64,000 bases of DNA, from contig JAAEAF010002645.1 in the NCBI GenBank assembly GCA_011037195.1, positions 62,001 through 126,000 on the forward strand. The letters run 5' to 3'. Position 1 is the first letter of the stretch, and every line of letters starts with the position of its first letter. Below, piece by piece: positions 12,641 to 21,731 of the stretch. Source of the stretch: Triatoma infestans. Lineage: Eukaryota; Arthropoda; Insecta; Hemiptera; Reduviidae. The notes beneath the pieces are model-generated. The model was not told where the DNA came from. It was given only the letters and a program-made list of their open reading frames with translations, and made no database searches. The position numbers were made by a program, and so were the translations under genes.

Positions 12641-13478
12641 TCTCTTAAATTCAGTGCCAGTTATAAGCATTTAATCTAGATAAATAATTGATTTAATAAG
12701 CATATTGTTGTGAAATTATAAAGTATTTAAATTCATTTAGAGGATAATATATTTATTTTGAAAACAGTGGTGATCTCTTGCTTATTTTCTAATACATCTC
12801 TCTCTTTAAAACATACATTCACACTAGCCCCATTACAAAACCGCTTGTCCCACACGCTACACTACAAACATACAACAACACATTACACCAACAACATTAC
12901 ACAGCCAAGAGGCCAAGAGGCAGGTGAGAAATAGGGATGGTTATCTAGTCAACACATTAAAGTGGAAAGAGACAAAGCAGAGTTTTAGAGAAAAACTGAT
13001 AGAGAGCACTTTCGGTTGATTGTATTTTGCCTGAAACCTTCATGTCGGTTGCGGTGATGGTACCTATAAGGAATACTAATTTCCTTTGAGCTTTCTATGA
13101 CTTTTCGTTTTTTAGATATATTCGCAAACAGATCATCCGCTAAAAACAAGTTTTTACATTTCAAGTACCTCTCAAAACATGTATTTCCAGTGAAAACCTA
13201 GTTTCATAAATTTTATACGAACGCAATACTTCCGCTTACTTGGATGGAGTAAGAGGAAGTAAAGCCACGATCAAATCCTACCCCATAAATACGAAGCAGG
13301 TGGAAACAGGTGGCAACATTTTCATAGATATTCGATAAGTTAGGAAAGTATTACTATATATACCACTATCATACATTTTTTATATAGTAGACTTACTTTT
13401 TTGTATTAATAATTAATAACTTTATTAAATATAAATATTAAGTTATTATTTATATATTAAAATAATCAAATTGTAAGT
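12641..13478. other. AT-rich stretch with a degenerate family A end
   Basis: No gene is seen. 13090-13270 resembles the left end of family A on the minus strand (the 'AGTGAAAAC', 'CAATACTTCC' and 'CTTACTT' blocks in the right order). The final ~100 bp are AT-rich and hold the insertion site of the I-like element. Confidence 0.45.
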
Positions 13479-13493
13479 AATAAAATAATTGGT
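13479..13493. repeat. 15-bp target-site duplication, left
   Basis: AATAAAATAATTGGT occurs here and again at 20486-20500, immediately bracketing the GC-rich 5' end and the poly-A end of the I-like element. Confidence 0.85.
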
Positions 13494-14157
13494 GCCCCGT
13501 AGGGGGAAGTGGATTAGCCACTTCTTCAGGGATCTAGGCGTCCCTGCGGGTTTCCCAGCCTAACAACACTACAATATACGCTCATACTGACACCCTTAAC
13601 ACTACACACTACACATAGGACCTGCAGAGGTAGTTGATGTGTGCAGCTACTTGGGTTCAGCGCACCCACAGGTAAACTTGAGCTCCCCACCACACACACA
13701 CACTCACACCTGAACACTCGACATTTTACAGACGACCACATACACTGCATGAACAAGTACACGCACTCGTTGAGAGCTCGGAGTATAAATACCTCTCCCT
13801 CGAGCTTGCCGGCACGAGGCTTTGGGGCTAGGGTGGAAAAGAGGATCCTGGGCATTGAGGGAGACGACGACCTGCGGGCGTCCGATCCCAACACATGTCT
13901 TTGGCCTTGGCTTCACCCGAGAGCCCTACCTGGGGGATAGCCCTACCAGGAAGGCTACGGAATACCACCTCAGGTGGGTTCCTAGGGTTAGGAGGGGGGC
14001 CGCGGGGACACGGGTCGGTGCTTCGGTATCGGAACGCTGTCTTCCGTGGCACCTGACTATGTTGCGGTACGATGGTCCACCCGGAGAGTAACCGGGTCCA
14101 GTTGAGCGTCCGAGGAGGCGGGACCACGCATCACGATGAATTTTTTTAATACCAATC
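13494..14157 (+). promoter_or_regulatory. 5' UTR with presumptive internal promoter
   Basis: GC-rich leader of the I-like element, sharply different from the AT-rich flanks. Elements of this type carry their Pol II promoter inside the 5' UTR, so that role is inferred. A TATAAATA-like sequence lies at about 13783-13791. Open frames on both strands here (13526-13894, 13641-13940, 13822-14091 and others) reflect the low stop density of GC-rich DNA and show no domain. Confidence 0.55.
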
Positions 14158-15699
14158 ATGGATATTAAAAGCAATTTCACTGGGCAGTGCCCAGAACCCC
14201 AATCCAATCCACATCCTAACTCTGTAGAAACACCCCAACCTTCTTTATTTCCTCTCCCAATAACCCTTACTAGTTCCCAAATCCTTACCCCTTTTGAAGA
14301 AACAGATAAGGCTAAAGACCAAGGCTTGGACAAGGATACCACTATTTCGGATACAACTACTGCGACCAGTAGGTGCGCAATAACTATGGAACCGTTTGTT
14401 CCACTTTCTCCACCTCGGAAGAAAGTAAGGAGCAACAATGTTACAGTAAAGAGTAATAGATTATTCATCGATTTGGAAGAAGATAACTGGGCAAGTTTCT
14501 TTCTCATTAAGAAGAAAGAGGGCGACTTCTCCAACAGTTGCTCATTCAAATTGAGTAAATGCATGAAAACCATAATAGGGAAAACGAAGAGTATTAAAAA
14601 ATTGGCAGATGGATCAATATGTGTACAGGCGGAAACACGCTCCCAAGCGGAGATAATTAAAAGTTTAAAAACACTGAATGAAATAGAAGTTGAAGTAACT
14701 CCCCATAAACGGCTTAATACCTCTCAGGGAGTCATAACATGTAGAGACTTCTTAAATAGCAACATTGAGGACATTAAAGAAGGTTTAGCAGATCAAGGAG
14801 TTGTTGAAGTAAGAAGAATCAAGAGAAGGCAGGGGGAAACATTAGTGGACACAGCTTCCCTAGTCCTTACGTTTGATCGACCGAGGCCACCAACAACTTT
14901 GGAAGCGGCATTTTACAATCTAAAAGTGCGTCCATATGTACCATCGCCTATGCGATGTTTCAGATGCCAAAGATATGGACACACCTCACAGAGATGTAAG
15001 GCAATGGAATCAATCTGTGTTTGTGGTCAAAAAGAACATGAAGGAGACTGCGTCCCTCCGATCAAATGCCCGAACTGTGGAGGAGACCATAAAGCCAAAG
15101 CTGCCATTTGCCCAATCCTTATTAAAGAAAAAGAGATACAAAAAATAAAAACCTTGCAACGACTACCTTACAATGAAGCTAAAACAATTGTTGAGTCAAA
15201 GGCTTATGTTATGCCTCAAACCACCTTCGCAGAAAAGGCGAGTGCAAAGATATTCAATTTTACTGCTGGGCAGGTAAACACTGCTCTCGGAAAAGCCAAT
15301 CAAACTCAACCCCAAGAATTAAGGGAACAAATATTAAAGGTGGGAGAAATCCCTCCTATTAAAACAAGCGCCCACCTTAGGGCGCAGGTAGCCTCAAGGC
15401 TGCCAAACACCACACCCTCTGTACATGTACAGGGTGTGACTAAGATGGAACCACCCGCATCCACGCAACCTGGGAACCCCTGGGTGCTGGTTGGTCCAAC
15501 TCGTAAATCTCCAAGAAGGAGCAAAAGAAAAGCTGGAGGAAACCAAACCTCCATTGCTCCACGACGGTCACCAAGATCTAAAGCAACAGTATTAGTGACC
15601 GACATTTCTGAGTCAGAAGGTGAACGTTTATCTGATCGACTCGTCGGAAAAACTAGAGGAAGGCCCAAAGGGAAGACCCTTGAAAAAGAGTCCGATTGA
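14158..15699 (+). CDS. ORF1 protein (Gag-like, CCHC zinc knuckles) of the I-like element
   Basis: 513 residues. ORF1 proteins of this group bind element RNA and form the ribonucleoprotein needed for retrotransposition. Residues about 1-90 are Pro/Ser/Thr-rich and probably disordered. The middle (about 140-250) has the fold region typical of insect I/Jockey ORF1, ending in a conserved V-R-P-Y-V-P-x-P-x-R-C-F-R-C run. Zinc knuckles follow at about 264-310: CFRCQRYGHTSQRC, then a CVC...HEGDC variant and CPNCGGDHKAKAAIC. The C-terminus is basic (about 440-480) and may bind nucleic acid. The ATG chosen is the first in the frame after the GC-rich leader, in context ATCATGG. The frame is intact from ATG to TGA with no obvious lesion. 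Confidence 0.9.
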   Translation: MDIKSNFTGQCPEPQSNPHPNSVETPQPSLFPLPITLTSSQILTPFEETDKAKDQGLDKDTTISDTTTATSRCAITMEPFVPLSPPRKKVRSNNVTVKSNRLFIDLEEDNWASFFLIKKKEGDFSNSCSFKLSKCMKTIIGKTKSIKKLADGSICVQAETRSQAEIIKSLKTLNEIEVEVTPHKRLNTSQGVITCRDFLNSNIEDIKEGLADQGVVEVRRIKRRQGETLVDTASLVLTFDRPRPPTTLEAAFYNLKVRPYVPSPMRCFRCQRYGHTSQRCKAMESICVCGQKEHEGDCVPPIKCPNCGGDHKAKAAICPILIKEKEIQKIKTLQRLPYNEAKTIVESKAYVMPQTTFAEKASAKIFNFTAGQVNTALGKANQTQPQELREQILKVGEIPPIKTSAHLRAQVASRLPNTTPSVHVQGVTKMEPPASTQPGNPWVLVGPTRKSPRRSKRKAGGNQTSIAPRRSPRSKATVLVTDISESEGERLSDRLVGKTRGRPKGKTLEKESD

Positions 15700-16005
15700 A
15701 TGTAGGAAAATACCTAACATGAAGGAATTGAATTTACATTTTTTCCATTACCATTTCGTACTTGGCTCTATGTATATAGATCCCTCCTGTAAATATAAGT
15801 TTTTAGTTATACATTCTTCCTTTCTGTATATATATCTATATGTAAATAGTAGTAATTTAAATAGTAGTGTATATAATTATATAGTTTTTATTATATATGC
15901 TTGTTTATGTATATATTTACGTGAAACTAGTCTATTATCTAGGAAATTATCAATAATATTCACCAATAAACCTGCTCCTGAAAGTAGTTACTGCAATGTA
16001 TTATT
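15700..16005 (+). other. AT-rich inter-ORF spacer
   Basis: About 306 bp between ORF1 stop and ORF2 ATG, rich in TATATA and TGTATATAT-like runs. Spacers in I-type elements are usually much shorter or the ORFs overlap. The small frame at 15620-16009 runs out of ORF1 in another phase and is not supported. Confidence 0.6.
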
Positions 16006-17076
16006 ATGAGTGAGTCTATTATTCAGTGGAATATGAGAGGCTTTGTGAGTCATCTGGAGGGACTTCGCCGACTTATAGCAGAATTTCACCCATTATGTCT
16101 TTCTATTCAGGAAACAAAATTGCGCCCAGGACATCCTCCTAGAATCCCCGGCTATAAAATTTATAGCAAAGAACTTCAACCAGCGCATAGGGGAAGAGCT
16201 CACGGTGGAGTGGCTATCTGCATACGAGAGAACATCCAGTGTACACAACTGTCACTTACTACCAATTTGCAGGCTGTGGCTGTGCGCCTGGAGGTACCAT
16301 TGCGGGTCACTTTGGTAAGCCTTTATCTGCCTGATATTTTCTGGCGTAGAAGTGACTTGGAATGCTTGCTCTCCCAACTTCCTGCCCCACTAATATTGAT
16401 GGGTGACTTTAATTCCCATAATTACTTATGGGGTTCATGTACTAATGATGCAAGAGGTAGAGCATTGGAAGAAATCATCGATAATGCAAATTTAATAATA
16501 CTTAATAATGGTGCGCCTACACATTTAATCGAGCATTCAGGCATATTTAGCGCAATTGATTTAACTGTAGCCACACCTTCTATTGCTACTAGCTTAGAGT
16601 GGACTACCCTTGATGAACTCTACCACAGTGATCATTACCCAGTTTTAATAAAAACCTCAATCTCCAGATCAACCTTTAGAACTTCGAAAAGATATGATTG
16701 TAAAAGAGCTAACTGGCCCGTCTTTTCTGCTACATTTGTAACACCCTCCTTCACAGGCAATGTCACTGTTGACACCAAAAACTTCACGGATGCTATGGTG
16801 AGAGCCGCAGATAATACTGTACCAAAGGTCGGAGGGATAATATCAAAACCACCCGTTCCCTGGTGGACTTCGGATTGTAAGATAGCCAATGGAGCGAAAA
16901 AGCAAGCTTTCAACCGGCTTAAGAGGTATCCAACCGAAGAAAACCTAATTAATTTTAAAAGACTGAGGGCTAAAGAGAGACAGGTAATAAGAATAGCAAA
17001 AAAAGCAGCACTTACTTCTTATGTGTCGACAATTACCACTTCGTCTCACCTCTCAGAGAGGTTTGGAACAAAATAA
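16006..17076 (+). CDS. ORF2 N-terminal part: endonuclease (frame ends early)
   Basis: 356 residues. Apurinic/apyrimidinic-like endonuclease that nicks the target DNA for reverse transcription. Visible catalytic motifs in order: QWNMRG (metal-binding Asn, near residue 6), QETKL (Glu near 38), GDFNSHN (Asp/Asn near 130) and SDHYPV (Asp/His near 209). Residues after about 250 form the linker towards the reverse transcriptase. The frame closes with an early TAA because of a one-base indel around 17040-17060. From there the RT frame is open, reading EVWNKIKIISG. The start is the first ATG after the spacer, with MSESIIQWN running directly into the motif. This is half of one broken gene, not a separate protein in the parent element. 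Confidence 0.88.
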   Translation: MSESIIQWNMRGFVSHLEGLRRLIAEFHPLCLSIQETKLRPGHPPRIPGYKIYSKELQPAHRGRAHGGVAICIRENIQCTQLSLTTNLQAVAVRLEVPLRVTLVSLYLPDIFWRRSDLECLLSQLPAPLILMGDFNSHNYLWGSCTNDARGRALEEIIDNANLIILNNGAPTHLIEHSGIFSAIDLTVATPSIATSLEWTTLDELYHSDHYPVLIKTSISRSTFRTSKRYDCKRANWPVFSATFVTPSFTGNVTVDTKNFTDAMVRAADNTVPKVGGIISKPPVPWWTSDCKIANGAKKQAFNRLKRYPTEENLINFKRLRAKERQVIRIAKKAALTSYVSTITTSSHLSERFGTK

Positions 17077-17156
17077 AAATAATCTCGGGCGGAAGAAGGA
17101 TTCCACAAGTACCAATCCTCAAAGTAAATGGAGTCGTTATCACTGAAACAGAAGAA

Positions 17157-19610
17157 GTGACCGAATACCTTGCCAGGCACTTTGCCCAAGTGTCTAGCTC
17201 GCAAGCGTTCACTAATGATTTCCTGAGAAGAAAAAGTGATCTTGAACAGCAGCCACTTGATTTTGATACCGCCACTGAAGAGGCCTATAACGTTCCGCTA
17301 ACCATAGCCGAACTAGAAAATGCGTTAAAGAAAACAAAAGACACTGCTCCTGGAAAGGATGGCATCCCTTACGAAATGATAAAAAAACTAAATAATTCAG
17401 GAAAGGAACACCTCCTTCGCATTTATAATGAAATATGGATGACCAGCCAATATCCTGATGATTGGAGAGAAGCCATTGTGATCCCGATCTCAAAAGAAGG
17501 CAAAAATCCTAGTGACCCAACGAGTTATAGACCTATATCGCTAACTACTTGCTTGAGTAGAGTCCTCGAGTCTATTGTGAACTATAGATTAGTTCATTAC
17601 CTGGAAACAAGGGGACTCTACAGCCAGCATCAAGCAGGGTTTCGTAGATATCGCTCCACACTCGACCAGATGGCCACTCTAGAGGACTATATCCAAACTG
17701 CATTTATGCACCGAGAACATGTGCTGGCCGTGTTCTTTGATCTAGAGAAGGCCTTTGACACCACGTGGAGATTTGCGATTCTACGGAAATGTTATGATTG
17801 GGGGCTTAGAGGAAATATGCCAAGATTTCTCCGCAGTTTCCTGGAGGAACGATTATTTAGAGTGAGGTTAGGATCCATCCAATCAGGTCTATATTATTTA
17901 GAAAACGGAATACCGCAAGGTTCAGTACTTAGTACTACATTATTTACAATAGCGGTAAACTGTTTGGCAGAAATAATAGATCAACCCGTGCAAGTATCAT
18001 TGTATGTAGATGACTTAGCCATATACTTGGCAGGGGAGGACCTAAGCGAAGTAGGAGCCACGCTTCAAAATGCTATAGATAAAGTGGCTGCTGAGGCCTC
18101 AGCAAAAGGATTCAGATTTTCACGAACGAAGACTGTGTGCGTACATTTTTGTAGGCTAAGACATGAGCACTGTCCTCCCACATTGTTATTAGAAGGCAAT
18201 CCTCTTATGTATAAAGAGAGTGCGAGATTCCTAGGCCTTATCTTCGATAAACGACTTTCATGGAAAGAACATTTCAATGAAACTTACATTAAGGCCAAGA
18301 GAACCCTCGACCTGCTGAAATTTTTAAGTAGATATAGATGGGGAATGGAACAAGAAATTCTTAAACGAATATTTATGACTCTGACGCGCTCAAAACTGGA
18401 ATATGGAGCTCCAGTGTACAACTCTGCGCGAAAATCTTATCTACAAATAATAGACAGAGTGTACAATGAAGGACTCAGATTAATAACAGGTGCCTATCGA
18501 ACTAGTCCAATACAAAGTCTTTATGTTGAGTCAGGAATGCTACCGCCTAAACTAAGAAGAGAGCAATTAACATTGACGTATGCTGCCGGAATATGGGCAA
18601 AACGTAGACATCCTATGTATACGACTATATTCGAGAGCTCAAGCTACAACGACTTCCTTCAGCAAAGAACGCGGACGCGACCTCTAGGGGTCAGAGCCAG
18701 AGAATTGTTAGAAGCAGAAGAAATACAGTTTGGGCCGGTGGAAGAATATAGCTTTGCTCCTCTTCCTCCCTGGCGAATTCCCCCAGCTTGCGTCTGTATG
18801 AATTTGGCAGCATACAGAAAAGAAGAAACCCCATCCATTTTATACAGGCAAAAATTATTAGAAATTCTGAGTAAACATGAAGATTACCGACCCATATTCA
18901 CTGATGGTTCGAAATTGAATGGGGGTGTGGGGAGCGCCTTGTACACAGATGGAGTTATCCAAACTTGGACGCTCCCTCGCTATACCACTGTGTACACTGC
19001 AGAATTATATGCAATCTGCCAAGCCTTGCAGTTATCAATAAACAAACACTACAGAAAGATAATGCTCCTGACCGATTCACTAAGTGCACTCACAGCTCTT
19101 CAAGATAAATTCTCTTCAGATCCTCTAGTAAGAAAAGCTTATGACCTACTTACAGAACTGAGAGCACACGAACAACAAGTGATTTTCACATGGGTGCCGG
19201 GCCACATAGGTGTGTCCGGCAACGAAAGAGCCGACGAAGCGGCTAAAGGAGCCGCTTCTAATAACAGATCGGAAGAAATCATTCCTGTGCGGCCTACTGA
19301 CTTGCAAATACTAATAAAGCAAATAATCTCAAAAAAGTGGCAGAACTTGTGGAGCAGCACAAATGAAAAATTACTAGAAATCCAACCCTCTGTGCACAAA
19401 GCAGTGATGGAGAATCTCCCACGGCGTGAGGCAGTAATACTTACTAGGCTACGTATTGGACATACACGTTTAACTCATGGTCACCTCTTGGTAGGTGAAA
19501 GGAGACCAAGGTGCCAATTATGTCGCGAAAGATTAACAGTAGCACATATATTAGAAGAATGTCAAGGTCTACGAGAACATCGAGAACTAGCAGGCTTAAC
19601 ACAATACTAG
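17157..19610 (+). CDS. ORF2 C-terminal part: reverse transcriptase, RNase H and Cys/His tail
   Basis: At least 817 residues; the true coding frame begins upstream at about 17056, and the GTG at 17157 is not a believable start. RT motifs: KDTAPGKDGIPYEMI (fingers), YRPISLTTCLSRVLE, VFFDLEKAFDTTWR (catalytic Asp, motif A), GIPQGSVLS (motif B), YVDD at residues 283-286 (catalytic pair, motif C), and FLGLIFDKRLSW (motif E region). RNase H follows from about residue 578: IFTDGSK (Asp 583), ELYAICQAL (Glu), LTDSLSAL (Asp), WVPGHIGVSGNERADEAA (final Asp). All four acidic residues are present. The tail carries HTRLTHGHLL and CQLCRERLTVAHILEEC, a CCHC-like motif. Except for the upstream frameshift the domain set looks functional. 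Confidence 0.92.
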   Translation: MTEYLARHFAQVSSSQAFTNDFLRRKSDLEQQPLDFDTATEEAYNVPLTIAELENALKKTKDTAPGKDGIPYEMIKKLNNSGKEHLLRIYNEIWMTSQYPDDWREAIVIPISKEGKNPSDPTSYRPISLTTCLSRVLESIVNYRLVHYLETRGLYSQHQAGFRRYRSTLDQMATLEDYIQTAFMHREHVLAVFFDLEKAFDTTWRFAILRKCYDWGLRGNMPRFLRSFLEERLFRVRLGSIQSGLYYLENGIPQGSVLSTTLFTIAVNCLAEIIDQPVQVSLYVDDLAIYLAGEDLSEVGATLQNAIDKVAAEASAKGFRFSRTKTVCVHFCRLRHEHCPPTLLLEGNPLMYKESARFLGLIFDKRLSWKEHFNETYIKAKRTLDLLKFLSRYRWGMEQEILKRIFMTLTRSKLEYGAPVYNSARKSYLQIIDRVYNEGLRLITGAYRTSPIQSLYVESGMLPPKLRREQLTLTYAAGIWAKRRHPMYTTIFESSSYNDFLQQRTRTRPLGVRARELLEAEEIQFGPVEEYSFAPLPPWRIPPACVCMNLAAYRKEETPSILYRQKLLEILSKHEDYRPIFTDGSKLNGGVGSALYTDGVIQTWTLPRYTTVYTAELYAICQALQLSINKHYRKIMLLTDSLSALTALQDKFSSDPLVRKAYDLLTELRAHEQQVIFTWVPGHIGVSGNERADEAAKGAASNNRSEEIIPVRPTDLQILIKQIISKKWQNLWSSTNEKLLEIQPSVHKAVMENLPRREAVILTRLRIGHTRLTHGHLLVGERRPRCQLCRERLTVAHILEECQGLREHRELAGLTQY

Positions 19611-20485
19611 AAGTGGGTTCACCGTTTATAGGAGGGCTATTTAATTATTTAAGGAATATTAATTTATATCATAGGATTTAGGTTGGATTAGTTATATAGC
19701 TAGAATGACTTTCAACTGAAGAGAGATGCGTTCTCTTGAAGAATGAGCGATGAATGAAAGTATTTATTAGCGAGAAAGATAGCACGAAAGAATTTAGGAT
19801 AGGTGTGAATGAAGTTTGAATGTATTTAATAGCGTAATTGTATTTATTAGCGAGGATGTTTGAATGAACGTGTAGGTTAGAATTTTACCCGGGGGTGCAA
19901 GGAAAATTTATAAGAGTACTTCACCCCCAAATATAGGTTAATAGTAGTCTGTATATTTTAAAAAACTAAAGTATTAGAAGTTGATTTATTTAGGTAGAAA
20001 GTCAGGTTAAAAAGGATGAGGAAAATTTATAAAAGTACTCTATCCACAAATAGCCCTCCTAAAAGACACTCCTTTAAATCTAGAATAGTGATAAGGAAAG
20101 TAAATTGCGCATATAAACACATATAAAGTACTTTCACCGTTTTCTCACAAGTAAGTTCAATGTACTTTGTCAAGGATATAAATATAAACTACTTTGCCCT
20201 AGCATAACATCACAGTACAATTTAATGCTTGTTATAGCTATATGAAAGAGAAAGTTAAGGGATGGTACCTTCACGGCTACCGTTTTCCTCACCCATCGAC
20301 AGGTTTCGATGGTCTTGTGTTCGAGAATGGCGGGCGATCATTCAACCTCGGGCTCCTCCAACTTCCTAGAGAAGTTGTGAAGGACGTTACGAGAAATTTG
20401 GTGCCATCCAAGTTCGCGAAGAATTAATACTGCTGAGGCGCTAATGGCCACCGCTGTCGATGCGCCGCAAAAAAAAAAAAAATAA
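19611..20485 (+). other. 3' UTR and A-rich tail of the I-like element
   Basis: About 875 bp. It contains imperfect internal duplications: 'GTATTTATTAGCGAG' near 19759 and again near 19840, and 'GGAAAATTTATA..AGTACT' near 19900 and 20020. It ends in a GC-rich block and an A-rich tail from about 20468. The short frame at 20242-20427 inside it has no support. Confidence 0.7.
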
Positions 20486-20500
20486 AATAAAATAATTGGT
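20486..20500. repeat. 15-bp target-site duplication, right
   Basis: Exact copy of the 15 bp at 13479-13493. Because the element ends in A-rich sequence, a few of the A/T bases could belong to the tail, so the duplication could be a little shorter. Confidence 0.82.
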
Positions 20501-21731
20501 AAGTTTAGCCGACAGGAAGGTTTTACTATAAACTAATGTATTTCCATCACTCTCCAGTATATACATGTAAACTGGTGGATGTTGGTTGCAAGAATTTTCC
20601 GGGTGGAAAACATTGTATTATGACAACGATTCCAGTGGCAAGGCCATCATTGTATGGGGGGGTTATGAGTATGGCTGCAACTCTACCAAAAGTACTATAT
20701 GTGTGTGTGTGTGGTGAATGTATTTGTGCCGGGATATAGCCATTGCTTGTACAGTAATGAACGTAATGAACTGCATGGGCAGAATACTATGTCAGAGTGA
20801 GACAGCATTACAGATATTATAGTGAGAAGAACAGAGAGAAAAAAATATACAAACCATTACTGAACAGAGTGCGGCAGCATCTCTCAACAAAATAGGGCGT
20901 TTTCTAGTGGTTCTGTAGGGGATATCTGGTGAATGTTTTATATATATGAGGGCGAGAGGGTGCGGGAGGGAGGGAAAGAGAGAGAGAGAAATTGAGATAG
21001 GCAGAGAGAGAGAGAGTGAGGTTATGTGTTCGTATTTATGTATTTAGTGTATATGCTTCTATGTATTTAATACCCAAGCCCATGGATTCCCACTTAGGAT
21101 GTTTACAGTATGAAAAGGAAGGGTGGGCCATAGTACAATGTAATATGAAAGGGATGTGAAAGCCTATGGTATGGATGGAGTGGTTTAATGACACTCGTCT
21201 GTATTTCCCGATTAACAGGTTTGTACGCTCCAAACATGTGTGGAATTAGTTTCGGCATAAAAACAAAAAAAATTACAGCTAATTTTTTTGGTCCAGTTAC
21301 AATTGAAATACTTTTTTTTATTTTGATTTTTATTTTGTTCAAGATAATCGGTTTGTGGAATTGCATAATTGATGATGAAGGTAATAACAAAAAAAAAAAA
21401 AAAAGTGTTATTGCAGCTGGTTCACAGATAACAATCTTAAGCAGATTAACTATTGATTAGGAGTGTGGGGGGAAAATAGAAATCTGATATAAAACCCTCA
21501 CACTCAACCTTTCTCTTACTGCACTCTTTAAACCTAAAATGATAAATATATTATATTGAGAGGGTACATGTATCTACACAAAACCGTTAGTAATTGAAGT
21601 GATTGATTTCACCGTAGTCCAGAAATATTTTTTTAAAAAATATAAATAATATTAAAAAAAAAAGAGCAAAAAACAATGGAAATTAAATGCCACAGGTTTC
21701 TCAGAAACCACTAAAATCAATTTTTTTTGTT
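20501..21731. other. Non-coding stretch with microsatellites
   Basis: No gene is recognised. A short GT tract lies near 20698-20712 and a GAGA-rich tract at about 20950-21020. The open frames here (for example 21103-21390 minus, 21188-21460 plus) have no family signature. Confidence 0.5.

Larger units (their letters stand above)
13494..20485 (+). mobile_element. Full-length I-like non-LTR retrotransposon (~7.0 kb)
   Basis: Structure in order: GC-rich 5' UTR (13494-14157), ORF1 with zinc knuckles (14158-15699), a 306-bp AT-rich spacer, ORF2 endonuclease part (16006-17076), ORF2 reverse transcriptase/RNase H/Cys-His tail (to 19610), 3' UTR, and an A-rich tail. Matching 15-bp duplications on both sides show target-primed insertion of a complete copy. 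RNase H downstream of the RT, with an upstream apurinic-type endonuclease, places it in the I group (I, Jockey-like with RNase H) as known from arthropods. The only visible coding lesion is one frameshift in ORF2 near 17040-17060, so the insertion is probably recent. Confidence 0.9.

Noticed and set aside
13526..14127. Several overlapping open frames of 70-120 residues on both strands
   Set aside because: They lie in the GC-rich 5' UTR of the I-like element, where stop codons are rare; no domain is visible.
13926..14573. 215-residue minus-strand frame
   Set aside because: Antisense to ORF1 of the I-like element.
20242..20427. 61-codon frame starting with ATG
   Set aside because: Inside the 3' UTR of the I-like element; no similarity to a known protein.
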